Positions 32,552 through 41,182 are shown, counted from the first letter of the stretch. The stretch is 64,000 nt of DNA from Nocardia sp. NBC_01329 (GCF_035956715.1 NZ_CP108381.1:5178001-5242000); one strand, 5' to 3'. Numbers and translations: made by a program. Notes: generated by a model not told the origin, from the sequence alone.

Positions 32552-33823
32552 TCAGCCGGCGGTCTTACCGGTGACCGGGCAGGTCTTGTAGTCGACCTCG
32601 AACTCCTTGATGCCGTTCAACCAGCCCGAACGCAGCCGCTTGGGGTCGCCCAGTTTGGTGATATCGGGCATATGGTCGGCGATCGCGTTGAAGATCAGGT
32701 CGATCTCCAGTTTGGCCAGGTTGGCGCCGATGCAGTAGTGCGCACCGGTACCACCGAATGCCACATGCTGGTTGTCCTCGCGCATGATGTCGAACTTCAT
32801 CGGGTTGTCGAAGACATCCTCGTCGAAGTTCGCCGACCGGTAGAGCATCAGGACCCGCTGACCCTTCTTGATCTGGACGCCGCCGAGTTCGGTGTCCTCG
32901 AGCGCGGTGCGCTGGAAGGTGGTGATGGGGCTGGCCCAGCGGATGATCTCGTCCGCCGCGGTCTTGGGGCGTTCCTTCTTGTAGAGCTCCCACTGGTCCG
33001 GGTTCTCCAGGAAGGCGATCATGCCGTGGGTGATGGCGTTGCGGGTGGTCTCGTTACCCGCGACCGCCAGCAGCATCACGAAGAAGCCGAATTCCTCGGA
33101 CTTGAGGGATTCGCCGTCGATATCGGCTTCGACCAGGGTGGTGACGATATCGTCGGCCGGACAGGCCTTGCGGGCCTCGGCCATCATGTAGGCGTAACCG
33201 AGCAGTTCGGTGGAGGCCTGCACCGGGTCCACATCGATTTCCGGATCGTCGTAGCCGGTCATCTCGTTGGACCAGGTGAACACCTTCATCCGGTCTTCCT
33301 GCGGGACACCGATCAGTTCGGCGATCGCCTGCAGGGGCAGTTCGCAGGCGATCTGGGTGACGAAATCGCCGGACCCGGCCTCGGCGGCGGCCTTGACGAT
33401 GGCTTCGGTCCGCTTCGACAGCTCGTCCCGCAGCGAGTTGATCGCGCGGGGGGTGAACCCGCGCGAGATGATCTTGCGCATCCGAGTGTGCTCGGGCGGG
33501 TCCATGTTCAGCAGAATGAAACGCTGCAGTTCGATCTGCTCACGCTCGATATCGTCGTTGAAGCGCGGCAGCGCGGTGTTCTCGAAGGTCGAGAACACAT
33601 CGCTGCGCCGCGAGACCTCCTTGACATCGGCGTGCTTGCTGACGACCCAGAAGCCGTCATCCTGGAAGCCGCCGACCTCCGGCGATTTCTCCTGCCACCA
33701 GATCGGCGCGGTGCGCCGGAGTTCGGCGAACTCCTCGACCGGAATCCGCTGCACGTACATGTCGGGGTCCGTGACGTCGAACCCGGCCGGCAGGTTCGGC
33801 CGGGCCATGCGCGTATCCACCAC
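32552..33823 (-). CDS. cyp125: Cytochrome P450 CYP125 (steroid C26-hydroxylase/oxidase)
   Basis: A 423-residue P450 that oxidises the terminal side-chain carbon of cholesterol or cholestenone to the carboxylate. Seen: PNLPAGFDVTDPDMY N-terminus, VGGFQDDGFWVVSKHADVKEVSR, LNMDPPEHTRMRKIISRGFTPRA, I-helix LAVAGNETTRNAITHG, ExxR in ADEIIRW, heme loop AFGGTGAHYCIGANLAKLE. The GTG at 33823 has a GGAGA site 6-7 bases upstream; an ATG 15 bases later is possible. It diverges from fadA5, with two KstR sites between them. Confidence 0.95.
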   Translation of the reverse strand: MVDTRMARPNLPAGFDVTDPDMYVQRIPVEEFAELRRTAPIWWQEKSPEVGGFQDDGFWVVSKHADVKEVSRRSDVFSTFENTALPRFNDDIEREQIELQRFILLNMDPPEHTRMRKIISRGFTPRAINSLRDELSKRTEAIVKAAAEAGSGDFVTQIACELPLQAIAELIGVPQEDRMKVFTWSNEMTGYDDPEIDVDPVQASTELLGYAYMMAEARKACPADDIVTTLVEADIDGESLKSEEFGFFVMLLAVAGNETTRNAITHGMIAFLENPDQWELYKKERPKTAADEIIRWASPITTFQRTALEDTELGGVQIKKGQRVLMLYRSANFDEDVFDNPMKFDIMREDNQHVAFGGTGAHYCIGANLAKLEIDLIFNAIADHMPDITKLGDPKRLRSGWLNGIKEFEVDYKTCPVTGKTAG

Positions 33824-33843
33824 CAGATGTCTCCTTCGACAAA

Positions 33844-33860
33844 CTGAAACACGTTCTACA
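33844..33860 (-). promoter_or_regulatory. KstR operator for cyp125
   Basis: CTGAAACACGTTCTACA, with core AACACGTTC, lies 20 bases before the cyp125 GTG. Confidence 0.8.
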
Positions 33861-33923
33861 ATCATTGAAGCACAGGCAGAAGAACGAGGAAAGAAACCGG
33901 TCCGAACCAGCCTCGAGCCGTGC

Positions 33924-33941
33924 GCGGAACACGTTACAGTT
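33924..33941 (+). promoter_or_regulatory. KstR operator for fadA5
   Basis: GCGGAACACGTTACAGTT, with core GAACACGTTA, lies 25 bases before the fadA5 ATG. The two KstR sites in this divergent gap are about 80 bases apart. Confidence 0.78.
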
Positions 33942-33966
33942 TTATGTCCAAAACGAAAGGTTCAAG

Positions 33967-35130
33967 ATGGGCACACCCGTTATCGTCGAGGCAGCTCGCA
34001 CCCCCATCGGCAAACGCAACGGCCGACTGTCCGGGCTGCACGCCGCCGAGATCCTCGGCCTCGCCCAGCGCGGGCTCCTGGACCGCGCCCACCTCGACCC
34101 CGCGAAGGTCGAACAGATCATCGGCGGCTGCGTCACCCAGGCGGGCGCACAGTCCAACAACATCACCCGCACAGCCTGGCTGGCCGCCGGCCTGCCGTGG
34201 CAGGTGGGCGCCACGACCATCGACGCCCAATGCGGCTCCGCCCAGCAGGCCAACCATCTCATCGCCGGCCTGATCGCCACCGGCGCCATCGATATCGGTG
34301 TGGCATGCGGCGTCGAGGCGATGAGCCAGGTGCCCCTGGGTGCCAATGTCGGAGACCAGGCCGGCCCGCGCCGGCCCGACTCCTGGGATATCGATATGCC
34401 CAACCAATTCGAGGCCGCCGAGCGGATCGCCAAGCGGCGCGGTATCACTCGCGAGGACGTGGACGCGCTCGGCGTACGGTCTCAGCGTCTGGCCGCACAA
34501 GCCTGGGCCGAGGGCCGGTTCGACCGCGAGGTGCTCACCCTCACCGCACCGGTGGTCGACAAAGAGGGCAATCCGACCGGGGAGAAGCAGGAGGTGAGCC
34601 GGGACCAGGGTCTGCGGGAGACCTCCGCGGAGAGCCTCGCCGAGCTGAAGCCGGTACTGGAGGGCGGAATCCACACTGCCGGAACGTCTTCACAGATCTC
34701 CGACGGCGCCGCGGCCGTCCTGCTCATGGACGAGGAGGCAGCCCGGCGCGAGGGTTTGCGGCCGCGAGCCCGGGTGGTGACCCAGTGCCTGGTCGGCTCT
34801 GAACCGGAGTTCCATCTCGACGGCCCGGTACAGGCGTGCAGCCGCCTGCTGGAGCGGTCCGGGATGGGTATCGGTGATATCGACCTGTTCGAGATCAACG
34901 AGGCGTTCGCTTCCGTAGCATTGTCCTGGGCACAGGTGCACGAGCCCGATTTCGACCGGGTGAACGTGAACGGCGGGGCGATCGCCCTGGGCCATCCGGT
35001 CGGGTCCACCGGGTCTCGCCTGATCACCACGGCTCTGCATGAACTCGAACGTTCCGATCGGAACATCGCAATGGTTCTCATGTGCGCCGGTGGCGCACTC
35101 GCGACAGGAACAATCATCGAACGGCTGTAG
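33967..35130 (+). CDS. fadA5: Thiolase FadA5 for sterol side-chain beta-oxidation
   Basis: A 387-residue thiolase that removes acetyl- and propionyl-CoA from the sterol side chain. The catalytic triad is intact: Cys 89 (DAQCGSAQQAN), His 343 (GHPVGSTGSR) and Cys 373 (CAGGA), each four residues earlier than the recalled M. tuberculosis numbering. ATG 33967 gives the usual MGTPVIVEAARTPIGKRNG start. It is controlled by the KstR site upstream and is divergent from cyp125. Confidence 0.95.
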   Translation: MGTPVIVEAARTPIGKRNGRLSGLHAAEILGLAQRGLLDRAHLDPAKVEQIIGGCVTQAGAQSNNITRTAWLAAGLPWQVGATTIDAQCGSAQQANHLIAGLIATGAIDIGVACGVEAMSQVPLGANVGDQAGPRRPDSWDIDMPNQFEAAERIAKRRGITREDVDALGVRSQRLAAQAWAEGRFDREVLTLTAPVVDKEGNPTGEKQEVSRDQGLRETSAESLAELKPVLEGGIHTAGTSSQISDGAAAVLLMDEEAARREGLRPRARVVTQCLVGSEPEFHLDGPVQACSRLLERSGMGIGDIDLFEINEAFASVALSWAQVHEPDFDRVNVNGGAIALGHPVGSTGSRLITTALHELERSDRNIAMVLMCAGGALATGTIIERL

Positions 35131-35566
35131 CAAAACGGCCGAATTCCCTATTGCAACAGCACATCGTGGCCCGCACGGGAGGCCGCCACACTGCACGAGC
35201 CCCTCAACCACCACAAATTCCACCCGGTAGGTTGAACGTTCATCTCAACTTTCGGCAGACGTGTCGTACGCCACACAACGGCTTCGGCACGACTACGGAA
35301 GGGGTACCAGCTATCCAGAGGCTACTCGCCGCCGGTCCGGGAAGACCCCTGCGACGGGCGGCTACCTGGCCGTATCAGAGGTCCACAACTCCGGTGCGGG
35401 CAACCCGCAAACGCGATACCACGGTCCACTTCTCCTGATACATGCCTGGAAGCTTCAAGGAAATCCTGATTCAGGCGTAGGTTTTCAGTTACTGAGCCGC
35501 TAATATCAATGATAGGTATCCGAGATAACGACTGTTAGTACAGTGAAGGGAATTGGGCGGCTCATA
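35131..35566. other. 436-base non-coding gap upstream of the EspR-like gene
   Basis: No frame here looks coding. The last 80 bases become AT-rich (CGCTAATATCAATGATAGGT), with a TATCAATGATA near-palindrome 55-60 bases before the EspR-like ATG. This is probably that gene's promoter and possible self-binding site. I see no hairpin with a T-run after fadA5. Confidence 0.4.
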
Positions 35567-35983
35567 ATGGCTGATTTCGCGGCGCGGCTGAACAAGCTGT
35601 TCGAAACCGTGCATCCCCCGGGGCGAAAGCCGCACACCAATGCAGAGGTAGCGGCAGCACTGACGGCATCCGGTCATCCGATCTCCAAACCGTATCTGTC
35701 GCAGTTACGGTCGGGCCAGCGCACGAATCCTTCCGATGAGACGGTTGCGGCGCTGGCAAAGTTCTTCAAGGTGAAGCCCGACTACTTCTTCAACGACATC
35801 TACGCCGCGAAGATCGACCACGATCTGGAACTCCTCTCGCAGCTACAGGGTTACGGTCTGCGCCGGCTGTCCAGCCGGGCGTTCGACCTGTCGGAGGAGT
35901 CGCAGAATCTGCTCACCTCCATGGCGGAGAAACTGCGTGCGAGCGAGGGCTTGCCCGAAATTCCTCCGGACGGCACCGAATAG
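35567..35983 (+). CDS. EspR-like helix-turn-helix regulator
   Basis: A 138-residue DNA-binding protein closely patterned on mycobacterial EspR: MADFAARLNKLFETVHPPGRKPHTNAEVAAALTASGHPISKPYLSQL, RSGQRTNPSDETVAALAKFFKVKPDYFFND, then a C-terminal dimerisation helix region. EspR is a nucleoid-associated regulator of ESX-1 and cell-wall genes. Only one EspR-type gene is in the window, and here it lies next to a cell-envelope operon of ImmA/IrrE type rather than alone. ATG 35567 is preferred over an upstream GTG because it matches the EspR N-terminus. Confidence 0.88.
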   Translation: MADFAARLNKLFETVHPPGRKPHTNAEVAAALTASGHPISKPYLSQLRSGQRTNPSDETVAALAKFFKVKPDYFFNDIYAAKIDHDLELLSQLQGYGLRRLSSRAFDLSEESQNLLTSMAEKLRASEGLPEIPPDGTE

Positions 35984-36216
35984 CAGGCACTGTCGGCGCG
36001 GTGCGATCCCGATCGGGGTCGCACCGCGCCGACGCCTGTGCGATAGAAATCCGTGCACCGCGTTCCCGCGGAAGCCATGAATTCTTCGGCGAAGGTATCA
36101 CCGCGCCTGAACATGTGCGGTTCGAAAGAATCCAGACCGACCGCTCGGCATGATTCTGGAGCAGGCATCGGTCACAATCACAGTGACGTAACGGACATAC
36201 CGCACACCCCGGGCAA

Positions 36217-37239
36217 CTAACGAATCGAAGCCTCTGGCCGTTCGGTGCTTTTCGGCTGTGCTTCGAAGGCTGCCGCGATCGCTTGGACCCAGCCCCGCGG
36301 GCTGACGCCCTCGGGCGGCGCGATCCACCGCGAATCCACCACAGTCCGGCCGAGTGGATGACGTGCCCACTGCGCCACCCGTTCGGCACGCGCGGCCACG
36401 GCAGTGGGAGGTTCTCCAGCAGCGGCGATCTCGACACCGCCACCGGACTGCAGATACAGCGCATCCATGATCTGAGCCACTCGATCGGATGCCTTGAGCT
36501 GGGTCGATGTCCCGGTCTCCTCCTGAACGACCTCCGGGAAACGCTTCACCAGCACTGTGTGCAGCGTATGTACCCGGCGCAGCAGCAGCCGAGCGCGCAC
36601 CCACATCTCCACCACGATCCACACCGCGCCGAAAGCGATGAGCAGCGCGGCGATCTGCCAGAACGGCCAGGCCCAGCCCGGCTCACCCGGACCGGGCCGA
36701 GTAGCGCCGGTGACACCGCGCTGCACCTGACCGGCAGCCGAAGCGACCACCAGAGCTGTGCCGGTGACGTAGACGGCGATACCACGGCCGAGCGCGGTCC
36801 AGCTCAGATTACGCAGACCGGTCACCACGACGAATATCCCGGCCAGCCCGGTCACCACCCAGCCGGTGGTGAACGATGTGCTCAACGTTGCGGCGACGGC
36901 GAACAGCCCGGTTCCGTATATGCCCCCGGCGATCTGGCGCAGATTGCGGCGCGATACCACGGGCCAGGCCGCCGAGGCGACCACCGAGGTCGCGGCGGCG
37001 AAGAAGAGCCAGGCGGCGACCACCAGCCCTTCCGAGAGCCGGCCCGGCCGCAGCCCACCGGGCAGCACATTGTCGATGGCCAGGGCCACATCGGGAACGG
37101 CGGCGGTGCAGGCCAGCGCGACCGCCGAAACGGCCACCACTATCGCCACCCGCGCGGTGGTCGCGGGTTTGACGAGTACGCGTCCTACCCGCGCGCCCGC
37201 GGCGACCCAGACGATCAGGGCGGTCAACCAGAACGTCAT
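36217..37239 (-). CDS. Seven-TM membrane protein (MAB_1171c/DUF6545-like)
   Basis: A 340-residue protein with about seven hydrophobic helices in residues 1-215 and a cytoplasmic helical C-terminus of about 125 residues (RVHTLHTVLVKRFPEVVQEE, AERVAQWARHPLGRTVVDSRW). The layout resembles the actinobacterial MAB_1171c-type proteins often found with XRE regulators and ImmA/IrrE peptidases; family assignment is by pattern only. ATGA overlap with the peptidase gene fixes the start. It is the last gene of a three-gene operon that converges on the EspR-like gene. Confidence 0.75.
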   Translation of the reverse strand: MTFWLTALIVWVAAGARVGRVLVKPATTARVAIVVAVSAVALACTAAVPDVALAIDNVLPGGLRPGRLSEGLVVAAWLFFAAATSVVASAAWPVVSRRNLRQIAGGIYGTGLFAVAATLSTSFTTGWVVTGLAGIFVVVTGLRNLSWTALGRGIAVYVTGTALVVASAAGQVQRGVTGATRPGPGEPGWAWPFWQIAALLIAFGAVWIVVEMWVRARLLLRRVHTLHTVLVKRFPEVVQEETGTSTQLKASDRVAQIMDALYLQSGGGVEIAAAGEPPTAVAARAERVAQWARHPLGRTVVDSRWIAPPEGVSPRGWVQAIAAAFEAQPKSTERPEASIR

Positions 37240-37757
37240 CCCAGAGCCTCATCGAATCGAAGGACCGAGACGCCCGCGCCCCGGCTGTTGAATACGCGCA
37301 GCCGCGTCATCAGCATGGCGGCGAAAGTTTCGGCCTCCCATTCGGCCTGATCGTCCTCGCCGTCCTCGAGCGCGGTCTGATGGGCACGCTGGCTCAGCAT
37401 GTAGGCGATGAGCTCATCGCTCACCTCCAAAGTCACCTCGGGGGCCGGGGCACCTTCATGGTCGAAGACGATATGCCCCAGTTCGTGGGCCAGCGTATGG
37501 TCGCGACTCGGCAGCGCACTGGCCAGCACGATGATGTCCTTGGCCGGGTAGTAACGGCGCTGGCCACAGACCCCGGGACCGAGGTCGGCGTCGGCGATCT
37601 CGATCGGACGGCCACGTTCGACGGCGACCGCGTCCACGACCTGTTCGAGAGTGGTGGCGTCGGCGTCGGCGGCGACCGCGCATACCGCGTCGACCGCCGC
37701 GGCGACCCGGCGATATGCCCGGGCGCTCTGTGTCCGGCTCTGCGTCATCGCGATCAC
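37236..37757 (-). CDS. ImmA/IrrE-family metallopeptidase
   Basis: A 173-residue zinc peptidase-like protein. HELGH at residues 91-95 (LAHELGHIVFDHEG) and acidic residues in QAEWEAETFAAMLM supply the ligands. A preceding QRRYYPAKDIIVLASALPSRD segment fits the ImmA/IrrE fold. Such enzymes cleave XRE-type repressors or act in stress regulation. Translation starts at a GTG overlapping the stop of the secreted repeat protein and ends overlapping the 7-TM gene, so all three are tightly coupled. The nearby EspR-like protein is a candidate target, but this is inference. Confidence 0.82.
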   Translation of the reverse strand: MIAMTQSRTQSARAYRRVAAAVDAVCAVAADADATTLEQVVDAVAVERGRPIEIADADLGPGVCGQRRYYPAKDIIVLASALPSRDHTLAHELGHIVFDHEGAPAPEVTLEVSDELIAYMLSQRAHQTALEDGEDDQAEWEAETFAAMLMTRLRVFNSRGAGVSVLRFDEALG

Positions 37758-39067
37758 GCACCCGTTCCGAAGAATTCGGCGCGCGCGGCATCGACCCGAG
37801 CCTGCGCCTGCGCGGCGGTCTGGTAACTCATCACGGCCGAACCCGTCCCCGCCATGGCCAATGCGATCAGCCCGCCGATCACCGACAGGACCTTGGGCTC
37901 GGGCAGTAGCCCCTCGGCATTCGTCGGTCGCACTGCGTGATTCGGCGGCGCGGCGGCGATCGAAGGCACGGCGGCGATCGAAGGCGCGGCGGCGCGGGGC
38001 GCGGGCACCCCGGGTACACCGAGCGGTGCGACCGCGGGCACCGGAGCCGCGACACCGAGCGCGGGCACGCCGCCACCGACCCCGGGCGCCGGCAAGGCCA
38101 GCGGTGGCCCCACCGGAGGCGCCGGTAACGGGGGTACCGGCAGCAGAAGCAGAAGGAGCGGTGCCGCCGAACCCACCCCGGCCGAACCCAGCGCCGCCGA
38201 ACCAGTGGCCGCCGAACCCACCGCGGCAGAACCGGTGGCCGCGGAGCCGACAGCGGCCGAACCGAGGGCAGCCGAACCCGTGCCCAGGACCCCTGAACCA
38301 GCGGAACCCGTTACAGCAGAGCCGGTACCGAGCACGCCGACACCGGTCGAACCCAGCGCGGCCGACCCCGTACCCAGCGCTGCCGAACCGGTCACACCCA
38401 CACCGATACCGGCCGAACCGACAGCGGCCGAACCCGTACCCAGCGCTGCCGAACCGGTCACACCCACACCGATACCGGCCGAACCGACAGCGGCCGAACC
38501 GGTACCCAGCGCTGCCGACCCCGTCCCGAGCGCCGCGGAGCCGGTGGCCCCCAGGGGCGCGGCGGCCGAACCCACCGCAGCCGAGCCGGTCGCGAGAATG
38601 CTGCCGAAAGCGGTTCCCAGGCCCACTGGTTCGGCGATCGGAGCCGGATCAGGTTGCGGGGCCGCAATCTCCGTCGACTCGGCGGTATCGACTGTTTCGG
38701 TCTCCGCGCCACGGCCGGGAATACCCAGACGCTGCCACTGCGCGAGCTGACCCGAATCCTGCCCGCTGCTGCCGGTCCCGGTGCCCCCCGCCGCGGGATC
38801 ACCCGCCGGTGCGGGGGCACTACTGTCCGTTCCGGCACCGAGGCCTGTGGGTGGCGATGTTTCCGGGATCGAAAGTGGGCCACCGCTGTCGGCGGGTTCT
38901 CCCCCGGGCGGTCCCGGTGGGGCGATGCCACCGCTCCCGGTCGGCACCTGCTCGGGCACCGGTCCCCGGCCCGGGTTCGCTTGGGCGAGCGCCGGCCCCC
39001 CGAGTAGACCCAGACATCCGGCCGCTCCGGCTACTGCGAGCAATCGCTTGATGCGACCCACGGCCAT
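37754..39067 (-). CDS. Secreted, membrane-tethered Gly/Ala/Ser/Val repeat protein
   Basis: A 437-residue low-complexity protein. A signal peptide (MAVGRIKRLLAVAGAAGCLG to PALAQA) starts at ATG 39067, chosen over an in-frame start 44 codons upstream because the signal then lies at the N-terminus. A Pro/Gly region, then about 150 residues of repeats such as GSAALGTGSAAVGSAGIGVG, a Leu/Pro-rich stretch and a C-terminal membrane helix (VLSVIGGLIALAMAGTGSAVM) with a short tail follow. It heads the ImmA/IrrE-7TM operon. No known family; possibly a surface or wall-spanning stalk. Confidence 0.72.
   Translation of the reverse strand: MAVGRIKRLLAVAGAAGCLGLLGGPALAQANPGRGPVPEQVPTGSGGIAPPGPPGGEPADSGGPLSIPETSPPTGLGAGTDSSAPAPAGDPAAGGTGTGSSGQDSGQLAQWQRLGIPGRGAETETVDTAESTEIAAPQPDPAPIAEPVGLGTAFGSILATGSAAVGSAAAPLGATGSAALGTGSAALGTGSAAVGSAGIGVGVTGSAALGTGSAAVGSAGIGVGVTGSAALGTGSAALGSTGVGVLGTGSAVTGSAGSGVLGTGSAALGSAAVGSAATGSAAVGSAATGSAALGSAGVGSAAPLLLLLLPVPPLPAPPVGPPLALPAPGVGGGVPALGVAAPVPAVAPLGVPGVPAPRAAAPSIAAVPSIAAAPPNHAVRPTNAEGLLPEPKVLSVIGGLIALAMAGTGSAVMSYQTAAQAQARVDAARAEFFGTGA
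38361..38492. repeat. 66-bp tandem direct repeat inside the secreted repeat protein
   Basis: Two nearly identical 66-base units (38361-38426 and 38427-38492) encode 22 residues of the Gly/Ala/Ser/Val repeat. Related, more diverged units extend on both sides over about 38160-38620. Confidence 0.85.
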
Positions 39068-39316
39068 GCGCCAGTCAACCCCTAGATCGATAGTGTGGAT
39101 TCGCCCGGCATTGCCGCCCTCCGGGCCGAACGAACAGATGGTTGCCCATGGTAAACCAGCCGACTCACCGGTGCATAACAAAGCGACAACCCCGATCAAC
39201 CGGTAATGTCCATGCGCTGTTCGAGCGGCAGTACATCGCGGCCGGCGACCGCTGAACCATGGAGTCGGTCACATTCGACCGACAGCTGTTCCAGTAGCTG
39301 GACCCTCGCAGGCACG

Positions 39317-39357
39317 GAAAAGGCCCGTCCCGCCACCGGTCGGCAGCAGGACGGGCC
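39317..39357 (-). terminator. Intrinsic terminator of the Rv3548c-like operon
   Basis: On the minus strand GGCCCGTCC pairs with GGACGGGCC and is followed by TTTTCC. It lies 22 bases beyond the SDR stop. The rest of 39068-39378 holds the promoter region of the secreted repeat-protein operon and no gene. Confidence 0.78.
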
Positions 39358-39378
39358 CGTCGGGGCTGCGCGAGCCCC

Positions 39379-40290
39379 TTATGCTCCGTATACGGGTTCC
39401 GGGGTCGTGCCCTTCGCGATCAGCTCCGAGACCACGGTGCCGAGTTCGGCGGGGCTCCACCGAGCGCCCCGGTCGACCGGCACCCCATGCCGCCAGCCCT
39501 CGCCCAGCGCGAGACGGCCACCCTCGACTTCGAACATCCGGCCGGTGACGCCGGCCGATTCGATGCTGCCCAGCCACACCACGATCGGCGAGATGTTCTC
39601 CGGCGCCATGGCGTCGAAACCGTCTTCCGGTGCGGCCATCATGTCGGCGAAAACGGTCTCGGTCATCCGAGTACGCGCGGACGGGGCGATCGCGTTCACC
39701 GTGACCCCGTACCGGCCGAATTCGGCAGCGGCGGTCAGGGTGAGCCCGGCGATACCCGCTTTCGCGGCGCCGTAGTTGCCCTGTCCGACACTGCCCTGCA
39801 GACCCGCGCCGGAGCTGGTGTTGATGATCCGGGCGTTCACCGCGCGTCCGGCCTTCGATTCCGCGCGCCAGTAGGCCGCGGCGTGCCGCATAGTGGCGAA
39901 ATGTCCCTTGAGGTGGACGCGGACCACCGAATCCCATTCGTCCTCGGCGAGGTTGACCAGCATCCGGTCCCGGACGAATCCGGCATTGTTGACCAGGACG
40001 TCCAGGCCGCCGAAGGTGTCCACGGCCTGCTGGACCAGGTGCTGTGCACCCTCCCAGCTCGCCACGTCGTCACCGTTGGCGATTGCCTCGCCGCCGGCCG
40101 CGCGGATCTCCGAGACCACTTGCTCGGCAGGGGTTTCCGCGGTCGACTCGCCGCTCAGGGTCGAGCCGAGATCGTTCACCACGACCTTGGCGCCCTCGGC
40201 GGCGAAAGCCAGTGCGTGTGCCCGGCCGATTCCCCGACCGGCGCCGGTGATGATGACGATCCGTCCGGCGCAGATGCCCTCGGTTGCCAT
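39379..40290 (-). CDS. Short-chain dehydrogenase (Rv3548c-like), KstR2 regulon
   Basis: A 303-residue SDR: TGAGRGIGRAHALAFAAEGAKVVVNDLG, NNAG at VNNAGFVRDRM, catalytic NTSSGAGLQG and YGAAKAG, and a C-terminal extension of about 50 residues as in peroxisomal-type hydroxyacyl-CoA dehydrogenases. It lies 41 bases after the Rv3549c-like gene under a KstR2 operator. It probably oxidises a hydroxyacyl-CoA intermediate of sterol ring C/D breakdown. The exact reaction is not settled. Confidence 0.88.
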   Translation of the reverse strand: MATEGICAGRIVIITGAGRGIGRAHALAFAAEGAKVVVNDLGSTLSGESTAETPAEQVVSEIRAAGGEAIANGDDVASWEGAQHLVQQAVDTFGGLDVLVNNAGFVRDRMLVNLAEDEWDSVVRVHLKGHFATMRHAAAYWRAESKAGRAVNARIINTSSGAGLQGSVGQGNYGAAKAGIAGLTLTAAAEFGRYGVTVNAIAPSARTRMTETVFADMMAAPEDGFDAMAPENISPIVVWLGSIESAGVTGRMFEVEGGRLALGEGWRHGVPVDRGARWSPAELGTVVSELIAKGTTPEPVYGA

Positions 40291-40331
40291 GTCCGTTCCT
40301 ATCGTCGATGGTCGATATCTGTTCGAGCTGG

Positions 40332-41129
40332 TCAGGCTTCGGCCGTTTCACCGGAATGAGTGGCGGTCGCGACCGACAGGAAGGCCGGGGGCTCACCGCC
40401 GCCGTGGATCTGCAGGGTCGCTCCGGAGATGTATCCGGCCAGCGGGGAGAGTAGGAAGGCGACCCCGTTGCCGACGTCTTCGGGCCGGGCCAGCCGGCCC
40501 ATCGGGATGGTCTTCCCGACCGCGGCCACGCCGGCGGCGTCGCCGTAGTGGAGGGTGCTCAGTTCGGTTTCCACCGCGCCGACCACCACCGAGTTGATCC
40601 GGACCTTCGGCGCCCATTCGGCGGCGAGAGAAACGGTGAGTGCGTCGACCCCGGCTTTCGCGGCACCGTAGGCGGCGGTGCCGGGCGAGGGCCGGTGGCC
40701 GCTGAGGCTGGAGATGTTGACGATCGAGCCGCCTTCTTCCTGCCGGCTGATCACCGCGTGCGCCGCCTGTGCGACGTGCAGGGCCGACAGCAGGTTCAGC
40801 TCGATGATCTTGGTGTGGAATTTGGGGCTGGCGTCCTGCGCCAGCGCGTAGGGCGCTCCCCCGGCATTGTTGACCGCGTGGTCGAGTCGGCCGTGGCGCC
40901 GGACGATCTCGGCGATCATCTCCCGCACCGCCTCGGGGTCGCGGACATCGCACGGTAGGAAGTCGATTTCCCGCCCGTTCACCTCGACCGGGGTATCGCC
41001 GGGGCGGCGGGCGCACGCCACCACCGTCGCACCGGCGGTCAGCAGGACCCGGCTGATTCCGGCGCCGACGCCGCGGACGCCCCCGGTTACCAGAACGACG
41101 CGGTCGGACAGGTCGATTTCGAGTGCCAC
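40332..41129 (-). CDS. Short-chain dehydrogenase (Rv3549c-like), KstR2 regulon
   Basis: A 265-residue classical SDR: VLVTGGVRGVGAGISRVLL, NNAGGAPYA, NISSLSGHRPSPGTAAYGAAKAG, and a C-terminal GATLQIHGGGEPP. Its start is 11 bases from a KstR2 palindrome shared with the divergent echA20-ipdABC operon. It is therefore predicted to act on the indanedione-propionate branch. Substrate not established. Confidence 0.88.
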   Translation of the reverse strand: MALEIDLSDRVVLVTGGVRGVGAGISRVLLTAGATVVACARRPGDTPVEVNGREIDFLPCDVRDPEAVREMIAEIVRRHGRLDHAVNNAGGAPYALAQDASPKFHTKIIELNLLSALHVAQAAHAVISRQEEGGSIVNISSLSGHRPSPGTAAYGAAKAGVDALTVSLAAEWAPKVRINSVVVGAVETELSTLHYGDAAGVAAVGKTIPMGRLARPEDVGNGVAFLLSPLAGYISGATLQIHGGGEPPAFLSVATATHSGETAEA

Positions 41130-41140
41130 CGTGTTAACCT

Positions 41141-41158
41141 ACCAAGCAATTGCTTGCT
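41141..41158. promoter_or_regulatory. KstR2 operator between SDR pair and echA20-ipdABC
   Basis: ACCAAGCAATTGCTTGCT, a palindrome of the KstR2 type (AAGCAATTGCTT core), controls the divergent promoters. Ligand known for KstR2: the CoA thioester of the indanedione propionate. Confidence 0.85.
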
Positions 41159-41182
41159 TAGCCAAGATGCTCGAGATGCGAG

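Noticed and set aside
32062..32574. 170-residue plus-strand frame in the NTF2-cyp125 gap
   Set aside because: It runs through palindromes and the terminator, and has no ribosome site or protein-like pattern.
35223..35250. KstR-like motif GAACGTTC after fadA5
   Set aside because: The half-sites lack the two central bases of the KstR core and no gene starts nearby.
38361..38492. Possible CRISPR or satellite array
   Set aside because: 66-base units without unique spacers, coding for a regular peptide repeat.
37651..39051. 466-residue plus-strand Pro/Arg/Asn-rich frame
   Set aside because: Antisense to the secreted repeat protein; its repeats simply mirror that gene.
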